IMG/VR virus record: IMGVR_UViG_3300035670_001175
Location: 1-25,031 of that record
DNA: 25,031 bases
Strand: one strand, 5' to 3'
From: a virus
Part shown: piece by piece, positions 8,326-14,787 of the stretch
How the letters are laid out: each line of letters opens with the position of its first letter
Numbering within the stretch: position 1 is the stretch's first letter
Program-made: the position numbers and the translations under genes
The notes under the pieces: generated by a model
Seen by the model: only the letters and a program-made list of their open reading frames with translations
What the model was told of the DNA's origin: nothing
Database searches by the model: none

Positions 8326-8346
8326 AGCCGGCCTAAGCAACCGGCT
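8326..8346 (+). other. Small hairpin after the capsid gene
   Basis: AGCCGG (8326-8331) pairs with CCGGCT (8341-8346) across a nine-base loop. It stands one base before a much stronger hairpin. Together they form a tandem structure directly after the capsid stop codon. Confidence 0.6.
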
Positions 8347-8347
8347 A

Positions 8348-8385
8348 GACGACCCGCACCCGCCTCCTCTGTGGTGCGGGTCGTC
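8348..8385 (+). terminator. Strong hairpin, probable transcription terminator after the capsid gene
   Basis: GACGACCCGCACC (8348-8360) and GGTGCGGGTCGTC (8373-8385) form a perfect 13-base-pair stem with a 12-base loop. It begins 33 bases after the capsid stop. There is no U-tract behind it (GCCTTGCC), as is common for terminators in high-GC actinobacteria, so it may be a partial terminator or an RNA-stabilising 3' end that sets capsid mRNA above downstream genes. The loop bases 8363-8372 are exactly complementary to 8427-8436, which contains the ribosome binding site of the next gene. Confidence 0.8.
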
Positions 8386-8430
8386 GCCTTGCCCAGCGAG
8401 CTCCGCCCCGCCAACAGAGGAGACCAACAG

Positions 8431-8436
8431 AGGAGG
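8431..8436 (+). promoter_or_regulatory. Ribosome binding site deciding the HNH gene start
   Basis: AGGAGG lies only one base before the ATG at 8438 but six bases before the ATG at 8443. Normal spacing therefore favours 8443, which is the frame of the zinc finger and not of the HNH core. The sequence ACAGAGGAG recurs at 8414-8422, 8427-8435 and 8955-8963. Confidence 0.7.
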
Positions 8437-8437
8437 A

Positions 8438-8974
8438 ATGGCATGCCCACGCCCAAATCGCCGCGCGTCATCATCGACTGCGAGGAATGCGGCGAACGAA
8501 TCCCCGACCATCGCAGGTCAGACGCTCGAACGTGTGGAGCGCAGACATGCACCAAGAGCAGACTCGCTAAGGCCAACCGAGCCAAGAAGGAACAGCAGGC
8601 CCCTACACGTTCCTGCGAGGATGCGCAATCGCCCGGGGGAGGCACGGTTCCGCGATGGCCACGGTTACGTGAAGGTCATCCCAACCCCTGGCGGGCGACC
8701 CGTGTTCGAGCACCGCTTCGTTATGGAAGAGATCCTCGGGCGCTACCTATGGCCTTGGGAGAACGTCCACCACGTCAACGGCATCCGCGACGACAACCGG
8801 CCCGAGAACTTGGAGCTGTGGAGCAAGTCCCAGCCGAGCGGGCAGCGCGTCCCCGACAAGCACGCATGGTGCATGGACTTCATGGAGTCCTACGCCGACG
8901 AGCGCCCTGAAGTCATCGACTGGGCTGAGTCGTTGATCGAGCGATACCGCACACAACAGAGGAGATCAGCATGA
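8438..8974 (+). CDS. HNH endonuclease (core domain; gene appears frameshifted)
   Basis: The frame running to 8974 encodes the HNH nuclease core: GEARFRDGHGYVKV, then EHRFVMEEILGRYL (residues 91-104), the VHHVNG motif with His111/His112, and DDNRPENLELW (118-128). This is the pattern of phage homing or packaging-associated HNH enzymes, which nick or cut double-stranded DNA with a metal at the His-Asn-His site. In this frame the first 62 residues (from 8438) are Arg/Ser-rich and look like an unselected shadow; the proper N-terminus with a zinc finger lies in the frame starting at 8443. A short start at ATG 8621 is possible but poorly spaced. Sited between the capsid and its usual follower, it could be a free-standing homing endonuclease. 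Confidence 0.75.
   Translation: MACPRPNRRASSSTARNAANESPTIAGQTLERVERRHAPRADSLRPTEPRRNSRPLHVPARMRNRPGEARFRDGHGYVKVIPTPGGRPVFEHRFVMEEILGRYLWPWENVHHVNGIRDDNRPENLELWSKSQPSGQRVPDKHAWCMDFMESYADERPEVIDWAESLIERYRTQQRRSA
8443..8640 (+). pseudogene. N-terminal zinc-finger part of the HNH gene, in a different frame
   Basis: Reading from the ATG at 8443 gives MPTPKSPRV, then a zinc finger with Cys-x2-Cys (CEECG, residues 12-16) and Cys-x4-Cys (CGAQTC, about 30-35), then a basic linker. This zinc-finger start is common in actinophage HNH proteins. The frame does not continue into the HNH core: after the run of five G at 8635-8639 it reads Pro/Arg-rich shadow sequence to 8910. Removing one base in that G run joins this part to the core as a single 176-residue protein. 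It could be a mutation, a sequencing error or a programmed +1 shift. Confidence 0.65.
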
Positions 8975-9195
8975 GCATTGTCATCGCATTGCAGAGCGCG
9001 TCCGTGTTCACACCGGGGAACCGGTACCCGGCGAACGTCCGCAAGGGCGAGGCGTGGCATTCGGAGTCGGCCATCGTGAAGGCCCAGCCGAGTCTGTTCA
9101 GCGCGGATGAGTCGCTGGCGAAGGGTGCCCCCGAGCGCCAGCCGCAGCCCGCGGCAGCCAAGTCGCCCAAGGTGCTGCGTCGTGGCCAAGCCTAA
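8971..9195 (+). CDS. Conserved small protein downstream of capsid
   Basis: This 74-residue protein overlaps the HNH stop as ATGA and has its own AGAGGAGA ribosome binding site upstream. The central part, GEAWHSESAIVKAQPSLFSAD (about residues 26-46, here shortened in function to a G-E-x-W ... V-K-A-x-P-x-L-F pattern), resembles small proteins found after the capsid gene in many actinophages. The C-terminal 25 residues are Pro/Ala/Lys-rich. Its role is not known; a minor head component is one possibility. Separation from the capsid gene by the HNH gene suggests that the HNH was inserted between them. Confidence 0.7.
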   Translation: MSIVIALQSASVFTPGNRYPANVRKGEAWHSESAIVKAQPSLFSADESLAKGAPERQPQPAAAKSPKVLRRGQA

Positions 9196-9952
9196 GAAGT
9201 CCAGCCGGGTCTCCGTGGAGCGGACCGGCGACACGATGGTGGCGTGGGTGCACTCCGAGTGGGTGGCGCACAGCTGGTTCCAGTCGATCCTCGCCCTGGT
9301 GATGACCTCCCCGCGGGTGGGGCCGTACACGGCGATGAAGTGCGGCACCGACGGTCTGGTGGCCGCCCGGAACAAGACGGTGGAGGCGTTCCTGTCGTCC
9401 CCAGCGGAGTGGTTGTTCTGGATCGACACGGACATGGGCTTCGCCCCGGACACGGTGGACCGCCTGCTGTCGGTGGCCCACCCGGAGGCCGCGCCCATCG
9501 TCGGAGCCCTGTGCTTCGCCAACCGGGAGACCCACACCGACGGGTTCGGCGGGTACCGCTGCCGGGCGGTGCCGACGGCGTTCAAGTGGGTGGAGATCCC
9601 CGCGGATGACAAGACGCCGATGATGAACGGCTTTCAGCCGATCTGGGACTACCCGCGCGACGAGGTGATCCCCGTCGCCGGCACCGGGTCGGCGTGCATC
9701 GTGATCCACCGCTCGGTGTTCGAGAAGGTGCAGGCCGCGGACGGTGGGAAGCCGTCCTGGTACAACCGGCTGACCAACCCGACCACCAATCAGGTCATCG
9801 GCGAGGACTTGTCGTTCTGCTACCGGGCGGCGATGGCTGGTGTGCCCATGTTCGTGGACACGGGGACGAAGACCACCCACCTGAAGCCGATCTGGTTGCA
9901 GGAGGGCGACTACGAGATGCCGGTGTTCGACAGTGTGATGGAGGCCGGATGA
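9182..9952 (+). CDS. Glycosyltransferase (GT-A, DxD motif)
   Basis: From the GTG at 9182 the protein has 256 residues. The segment GLVAARNKTVEAFL (58-71) followed by WLFWIDTDMGF (77-87, DxD at 82-84) is the classic donor-binding core of GT-A glycosyltransferases. GAGTGSACIVIHRSVF-like VAGTGSACIVIHR (165-177), GED at 207-209 and His233 in TTHLK fit the catalytic and metal-binding second half. The start is uncertain: the frame is open upstream, and an ATG at 9236 is an alternative. It lies just before two genes with Thr/Ala/Ser-rich repeats, possible acceptors, and is separate from the sugar cassette at 1943-4953. Confidence 0.82.
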   Translation: MAKPKKSSRVSVERTGDTMVAWVHSEWVAHSWFQSILALVMTSPRVGPYTAMKCGTDGLVAARNKTVEAFLSSPAEWLFWIDTDMGFAPDTVDRLLSVAHPEAAPIVGALCFANRETHTDGFGGYRCRAVPTAFKWVEIPADDKTPMMNGFQPIWDYPRDEVIPVAGTGSACIVIHRSVFEKVQAADGGKPSWYNRLTNPTTNQVIGEDLSFCYRAAMAGVPMFVDTGTKTTHLKPIWLQEGDYEMPVFDSVMEAG

Positions 9953-10176
9953 CTCGCACACCCGTGACGCGCCCCGATTGGGACTGGCGCACCCTGCGCA
10001 CCCAGTTGCGGGACCTGCAGGCCACGGTGGACGCGCTGGAGGTCATCGTGGGCGGCACCACCAATACCGCGGTGACCGTCACCCCGACCATTGCGGTCAC
10101 CTCGACAGCGGCCGTGTCGACGACCGCCGCCCTGACCGTCGCCCCGACCCTGGCGTCCGCCGGGGTGAAGCCATGA
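9949..10176 (+). CDS. Small helix plus Thr/Ala-rich repeat protein
   Basis: This 75-residue protein overlaps the glycosyltransferase stop as ATGA. Residues 10-35 (DWDWRTLRTQLRDLQATV and following) form a likely amphipathic helix or short coiled coil. Residues 38-75 hold repeats such as TVTPTIAVTSTAA and TTAALTVAPTLASAG. The latter is the same unit as in the 1012-residue protein at 11749. It could be an assembly anchor or a solo repeat protein of the same structure. No named family is recognised. Confidence 0.6.
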   Translation: MTRTPVTRPDWDWRTLRTQLRDLQATVDALEVIVGGTTNTAVTVTPTIAVTSTAAVSTTAALTVAPTLASAGVKP

Positions 10177-10186
10177 GGAGCCGCAC

Positions 10187-10348
10187 ATGAGCGACACGGT
10201 GTGGAGGGTGTCCCGGGTGGCGCACGCGGTGATCATCCGCGGGTGCTGCGGGCTGCCCGATGTAGACCCCGCAGGTGGACCGACCTGCAACTGCAAGCCA
10301 ACCGAGTGCACCTGCACCCACCCAGAAGGAGAACCAAACCATGGCTAA
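10187..10348 (+). CDS. Cys-rich 53-residue peptide
   Basis: An ATG at 10187 is preceded by GAGGAG at 10175-10180 with six-base spacing, and the stop at 10346-10348 overlaps the following gene by eight bases. The peptide starts MSDTVWRVSRVAHAVIIRG, then carries six cysteines: a Cys-Cys pair at 20-21, CNC at 34-36 and CTC at 41-43. The spacing would suit a metal site. The ribosome binding site and tight packing support expression. Function is unknown. Confidence 0.55.
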   Translation: MSDTVWRVSRVAHAVIIRGCCGLPDVDPAGGPTCNCKPTECTCTHPEGEPNHG

Positions 10349-10730
10349 CGGAGTCAGCGTCCTGCTCGCCAACTCGTGGCTCGATGCCCTGTGCAACAAC
10401 ACCAGTTACGCGGAGGCCAACACCTACGCGAAGCTGCACACCGCCGACCCGGGCGCCGCCGGCACCACGGCTGCATCGGTGGAGACCACCCGCAAGGTGC
10501 TGTCGTTCGCGGCGGCTACCACCGGGGCCATCGCCCTGGACACCACGGCGTCGTGGACCTCGTGGCCGGTCGGTGCTGACGGTGAGGTCATCTCCGACGT
10601 GTCGGTGTGGGATGACACCACGGCGGGCAACTTCCTGTACTCGGCGAACCTTGCCGCGAACAAGACGCTGAACACCGGCGACACCTTCAACCTGACCAAC
10701 ATCACGATCACGTTCACCACCGCGACCTGA
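10341..10730 (+). CDS. Phage structural protein, tail-fibre/decoration-like beta protein
   Basis: From the ATG at 10341 (AAGGAG lies upstream inside the previous gene) the protein has 129 residues. The pattern LANSWLDALCNN, then AKLHTADPGAAGTT, then KVLSFAAATTGAIA, SDVSVWDD and NFLYSANLAANKTLNTGDTF is a known layout of small phage structural proteins often labelled tail fibre or minor tail protein. In these the LHTADPG turn and the final amphipathic beta strands are conserved. Position before the connectors suggests a head decoration or fibre part. Which particle part it occupies is inference. Confidence 0.65.
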   Translation: MANGVSVLLANSWLDALCNNTSYAEANTYAKLHTADPGAAGTTAASVETTRKVLSFAAATTGAIALDTTASWTSWPVGADGEVISDVSVWDDTTAGNFLYSANLAANKTLNTGDTFNLTNITITFTTAT

Positions 10731-10734
10731 TCCG

Positions 10735-11475
10735 ATGGCCAGCAGCTACCCGGGGGCGTTGGACTCGTTCACCAACCCCACCTCCACCGACGCGATGGAC
10801 GCGTCCGCGGCGCTGTACCACGACGTGCAGCACGCCAACATCAACGACGCGGTGGAGGCCATCGAGGCCGAGTTGGGCACCGACCCGGCGGGCGCGCAGG
10901 CCACGGTGAAGGCCCGGCTGGACAACGTGTCGCATAGCCAGTTGGGTCCATGGGGGTCTGGCGTGTACCTGTCCAATCACTTTGGAAATACCAACGAAGC
11001 AGTGACATATGGACTGTCGGCGAACTGGGTCTACTTCGTCCCGCTATGGATCCCGGTCTCGGCGACCCTTGACCGGATCGCGATCAGGGTGACCACGGGC
11101 GGCGGCGCGGGGGATAACTGCCGAATCGGCCTCTATGGGTCCGATTCGGCAGGGGGACCCACGGGGGGCGCTACGGCCGACTTCGGTGAGATTGACGCAT
11201 CTGGGACTGGGGTAAAGGAGTTGACGATCTCCCAAGCGGTGAATGGCGGAACATACCAGTGGGTTGCGATCCACAATGAATCCAGCGCAGGAGTGCGGGT
11301 CGCAGGGATTGCCAACTACGGCGCGCGCTCATTCTTGGCCCACCAGACGCCGACAGATGCAACTCTGAGCGGTTACGTCCAAACCGGCGCGACTTACAGC
11401 AGTGGACTGCCTACTGTCGGCACGCTGAGCAACTGGACCGGCGTCGTGATTTGGGTGACTGCGAGGCGGACCTGA
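10735..11475 (+). CDS. Minor virion protein with attachment-like N-terminus and distinct C-terminal beta domain
   Basis: This 246-residue protein starts with SSYPGALDSFTNP followed by the helix NINDAVEAIEAELGTDP (about residues 35-53) and a short collagen-free linker, a layout seen at the N-termini of phage fibre-like proteins. Residues 75-246 are beta-rich with aromatic residues and could form a receptor-binding or carbohydrate-binding sandwich. That part is encoded by DNA of much lower GC (29 of 60 at 10981-11040, 31 of 60 at 11221-11280) than the neighbours (43 of 60 at 11581-11640), which suggests domain acquisition. The N-terminus resembles the small protein at 22725. Confidence 0.65.
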   Translation: MASSYPGALDSFTNPTSTDAMDASAALYHDVQHANINDAVEAIEAELGTDPAGAQATVKARLDNVSHSQLGPWGSGVYLSNHFGNTNEAVTYGLSANWVYFVPLWIPVSATLDRIAIRVTTGGGAGDNCRIGLYGSDSAGGPTGGATADFGEIDASGTGVKELTISQAVNGGTYQWVAIHNESSAGVRVAGIANYGARSFLAHQTPTDATLSGYVQTGATYSSGLPTVGTLSNWTGVVIWVTARRT

Positions 11476-11732
11476 TGGCCGAGAACTTCACCCGTATCCA
11501 GCGCTGGGACAACGGGGTCCTCGTCGAGGACTACACGGTGCCCAAGCCGGTGGAGCAGTTCAACGCGGAGACCATCACCGAGCAGGCCGTGCAGGCGTTG
11601 GTGGACAACCGGGCGTTCCTGGCCATCGACCCCCCGACGCAGGTGCAGGTGTTGGCGCAGGTGCGGGACTTGACCCGGCAGAACAACCGGATCATCCGCA
11701 TGCTGCTGCAAGCCTTCGACGGCACTGACTAA
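11475..11732 (+). CDS. Small conserved phage protein, unknown role
   Basis: This 85-residue protein starts at an ATG that overlaps the preceding stop as TGATG. The N-terminal third has short beta-like segments (RIQRWDNGVLVEDYTVP), and residues 35-80 are helical (TEQAVQALVDNRAFL, QVLAQVRDLTRQNNRIIRMLL), suggesting a coiled coil or trimerisation helix. It lies between a fibre-like gene and the giant repeat gene. It could be a chaperone or base for these fibres. I do not recognise a family. Confidence 0.6.
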   Translation: MAENFTRIQRWDNGVLVEDYTVPKPVEQFNAETITEQAVQALVDNRAFLAIDPPTQVQVLAQVRDLTRQNNRIIRMLLQAFDGTD

Positions 11733-11748
11733 GGATTAGGGGGCCGCG

Positions 11749-14700
11749 GTGACCCTCAAGCAGGTCCGCGGCTCCGCGGTCGACGCCACCAGCGGCACCA
11801 CGTGGGGCACCACGTCCAACGCGGTGGACGGGTCGTACGCGGGGTCGTCGTCAACGGACAGCACGGCGGCGACGTGGACGAGCGCGGCCCGTAACGTCGA
11901 CGCGAACATCGACATCGGCGGGTTCGACGGGTCGGGCAAGTTCGGTGACATCCCCGCCGGGGCGACGATCAACACGGTCACCATCTACGTGCGGCACTCC
12001 GAGTCGGACACGACCCGTATCGACCTCGCCAACGTGTCGGCGTTCGACGGCGGCACCCAGATCGGGTCCACGCAGTCGATGACCCGCAGCACGTCGGCGG
12101 TGAACTACTCCACGACGGCGATCACCCCGACGCTGGCCCAGTTGCAGTCCACCGGGTTCCACATCCAGATCGACTTCAGCCGGTCGAACCAGACCGTGTC
12201 CACGGTCGCGTCGCTGTTCAACGTGGACATCGAGGTCGACTACACGGCGATCACCGTGCAGGAGACCACCGCCTCGGTGTCGGTGACCCCGACCACGGAG
12301 GCCACGGGGGTCCGGGCGCGGGTGTCGGATGCCGCCCTGACGGTGGACCCGGCGACCGCGGCGGAGGGCGAGCGGGTCGCGGCCGGGGTCACCCATGAGG
12401 CCACCGCCGCCCTGACGGTCGACCCGGCGACGGCGGCGACCGGGGCGAAGGTTCACGAGACTACCGCCAGCTTGACCATTGGCGAGTCCGGTGGTGGGTC
12501 GACGGCGTACCGGACCTCGACGGCGTACCGCACCTCGCTGAACTACCGCGGGGTGACGACCGGCGGCACGTCCACGCTGACATTCACCGCGACCGGGGAG
12601 ATCCCCGACGGCACCACGAAGACGGCCACGGCGTCGGTTGATGTCACCCCAGCCACGGCGGCCACCGCGGGCGCCTCCAACAAGTCCACGACCGCCACCC
12701 TGGACCCGACGCCGACGACCGCCGCCACGGCGGGCGCGGTGGAACGGCCCACCACGGCCAGCCTGACAGTCGCCCCGGCGACCAGCGCCTCGGGCACCAA
12801 GGTCCAGTCCACTGACGCCTCCCTGACGGTCACCCCGGCGATCGCCGCCGAGGCCACCTCGAACACCGCGCAGTCGACGACGGCTAGCCTGGACCCCACG
12901 CCGGCCACCGCGGCCGCGGGTGTGCGGGTTGTGGACACGACGGCCAGCGCCAACGTCACCCCGACGGTGACGACGGCGGACGATCGCAGCGCCTCGACAA
13001 CCGCTGCCCTGACCGTCGTTCCAGCGCTGTCGGCGACCGCCGTCCGCGAGCAGTCGACCGATGCCAGCCTGACCGTCACCCCCACGACCAGCGCCACCGC
13101 CGGAGCCAGCAGCAAGTCGACGACGGCCAGCCTGACGGTGGACGTGGCCACGTCGGCGGCAGCTGTCCCGACCCAGTCGGCCACCGCGTCGCTGGACCTG
13201 TCCCCGACGATCACCACCACCAACGACCGCACCGCGGCCACCACCGCCAGCGTGGACGCAACCCCGGCCACGGCGGCGACGGCCGTCCGCGAGCAGTCCG
13301 CGACGGCATCGCTGGACCCGACCCCCACGGCCTCGGCCACCGCGGGGGCCAGCGACAAGAGCACCACCGCAAGTCTCGCGGTCGCCCCGACCGTCGAGGC
13401 CTACGCCACCCCGATGCAGTCGGCGACCGCGTCCCTGACCATCGGGGACACGGGCACGGCGGGGACCGCCTACGACGCGGCGGTCGCCTACGACGCGGCC
13501 ACCGCCTACGACGGTGGCACGGGCGCGGGCAACAGCCTGACCCTGTCGGCCACGGGCACCGCGGAGAAGTCCACCACCGCCACGGTGGACACAACCCCGG
13601 CACTGTCGGCGACCGCGGGCGGGTCGGAGAAGTCCACCACCGCGTCCCTCGACGTGGCCCCGGTTCTGGAGGCGCACGCCACGCCCACGCAGTCGGCGAC
13701 GGCTGCGCTGACACTGGCGCCCAGCATCACGGCGACGGTGACCCGCTCCGCGGACACCACCGCTGCGTTTGCCGTCGAGGTGGCGACGAGCGCCACGGCA
13801 ACCCGGGTCCAGGCCACGGATGCGTCGCTCACCGTCGCACCGACCACGGCGGCAACGGCCGGGGCGTCGGACAAGTCCACGACGGCTGCCCTGACGGTCA
13901 CTCCGGCGACAGAGGCGTTCGCCACCCCCACCCAGTCGACCACCGCGGCCCTCGCTCTCGCCCCGACAGCCGCGGCCACCGCCACAGCGGAGAAGTCGAC
14001 CACGGCGGCGCTGGATGCCACGCCAGGGACCGCGGCCACGTCCACAGCGGTCAAGGACGCCACGGCCACCCTCACGGTGGAACCGACCGCCGCGGCGACC
14101 GCACTGCGCGAGCAGTCGACCGACGCGGCCCTGACCGTCACTCCGACGACCAGTGCAACCGCGGGGGCCAGCGACAAGTCCACCACCGCGCCCCTGACTG
14201 TCACCCCGGCGACGACCGCGGAGGCCACCGCCGAGGCCGGTGGGGTCACCCACGAGACCACCGCCAGCCTGACCGTCACCCCGGCCGCGGCGGCGGAGGC
14301 GCAGCGCACCGCGGACACCACCGCAGCCCTGACCGTCGCTCCCGCGACAACGGCTGAGGCGGTCCGAGCTCGCGAGACCACGTCGTCGCTCATGGTCACC
14401 CCGGCGACCACCGCGGAGGCGGTGCGCGCCCGGGTCGCCGACGCAGCCCTGACCGTCACCCCGTCCACCGCCGGGACCACCACGAGGTCCGCAGACACCG
14501 CCGCCGACCTGACCGTGGACATGGTGCTGGCGGCCATGGTGGACCGCACCGCGGACACCGCCGCGATCCTGGCCATCAACCCGGCGCTGGCCGCGCTCGC
14601 CGTCACCCAGTACGACGGCAAGGCGGGCGCGTACAGCCCCGCAGCCATCGGTGCGACCCAGAACCTCAACCCGCCCCGCGGAACCGCCTACGCCCCCGGC

Positions 14701-14787
14701 AGGGCGCTCGCTGGGGCCGTTGCGGGGGCAGCCTCCGGCGCCACCTCATGGAACGTGCCACCGACAGCGAAGGGGACCGACCCGTGA
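11749..14787 (+). CDS. Giant Ala/Thr/Ser-rich repeat protein, probable virion fibre
   Basis: This 1012-residue protein starts at GTG 11749, 17 bases after the previous stop. Residues 1-171 form a beta-rich domain (AVDGSYAGSSSTDSTAATW, IDIGGFDGSGKFG, ITVYVR-like strands) resembling a jelly-roll or carbohydrate-binding module. Residues 172-954 hold about 35 units of roughly 20 residues with consensus [ST]T[AD][AS]LTV[AT]P-T-[AS]-A-T-A, interrupted by two Tyr-rich inserts near 245-291 and 566-607. The C-terminal 58 residues contain AYSPAAIGATQN and a Gly/Ala/Pro tail. Cysteine is absent. It is likely a long extended fibre or surface decoration; position before the connectors favours the head over the tail tip. 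Function is inference. Confidence 0.75.
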   Translation: MTLKQVRGSAVDATSGTTWGTTSNAVDGSYAGSSSTDSTAATWTSAARNVDANIDIGGFDGSGKFGDIPAGATINTVTIYVRHSESDTTRIDLANVSAFDGGTQIGSTQSMTRSTSAVNYSTTAITPTLAQLQSTGFHIQIDFSRSNQTVSTVASLFNVDIEVDYTAITVQETTASVSVTPTTEATGVRARVSDAALTVDPATAAEGERVAAGVTHEATAALTVDPATAATGAKVHETTASLTIGESGGGSTAYRTSTAYRTSLNYRGVTTGGTSTLTFTATGEIPDGTTKTATASVDVTPATAATAGASNKSTTATLDPTPTTAATAGAVERPTTASLTVAPATSASGTKVQSTDASLTVTPAIAAEATSNTAQSTTASLDPTPATAAAGVRVVDTTASANVTPTVTTADDRSASTTAALTVVPALSATAVREQSTDASLTVTPTTSATAGASSKSTTASLTVDVATSAAAVPTQSATASLDLSPTITTTNDRTAATTASVDATPATAATAVREQSATASLDPTPTASATAGASDKSTTASLAVAPTVEAYATPMQSATASLTIGDTGTAGTAYDAAVAYDAATAYDGGTGAGNSLTLSATGTAEKSTTATVDTTPALSATAGGSEKSTTASLDVAPVLEAHATPTQSATAALTLAPSITATVTRSADTTAAFAVEVATSATATRVQATDASLTVAPTTAATAGASDKSTTAALTVTPATEAFATPTQSTTAALALAPTAAATATAEKSTTAALDATPGTAATSTAVKDATATLTVEPTAAATALREQSTDAALTVTPTTSATAGASDKSTTAPLTVTPATTAEATAEAGGVTHETTASLTVTPAAAAEAQRTADTTAALTVAPATTAEAVRARETTSSLMVTPATTAEAVRARVADAALTVTPSTAGTTTRSADTAADLTVDMVLAAMVDRTADTAAILAINPALAALAVTQYDGKAGAYSPAAIGATQNLNPPRGTAYAPGRALAGAVAGAASGATSWNVPPTAKGTDP
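12262..14610 (+). repeat. Tandem array of about 35 degenerate 60-base coding repeats
   Basis: Counting by eye the [ST]TA[AS]LTVxP unit gives about 35 copies over 783 codons, with 20 or 21 residues each. A higher-order pattern of about four units is visible, in which unit ends run VREQ, then TAGASxK, then A-T-P-T-Q. The copies differ in third positions, so the array is old or under selection and not a fresh expansion. It could still vary in length by recombination. Confidence 0.85.

Noticed and set aside
8371-8442. Upstream GTG/ATG extension of the HNH zinc-finger frame
   Set aside because: The extension would start inside the terminator hairpin and has no ribosome binding site; the start at 8443 is better.
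11851-14253. 800-codon minus-strand frame opposite the repeat gene
   Set aside because: Gly/Arg-rich shadow of a GC-rich repeat array; no ribosome binding site and no recognisable domain.
12262-14610. CRISPR array or noncoding satellite
   Set aside because: Repeats are coding, in frame, without constant repeat/unique spacer alternation, and diverge mostly at third positions.
11749-14787. Diversity-generating retroelement target
   Set aside because: No reverse transcriptase gene or template repeat is visible in the window, and variation is not concentrated at adenines.
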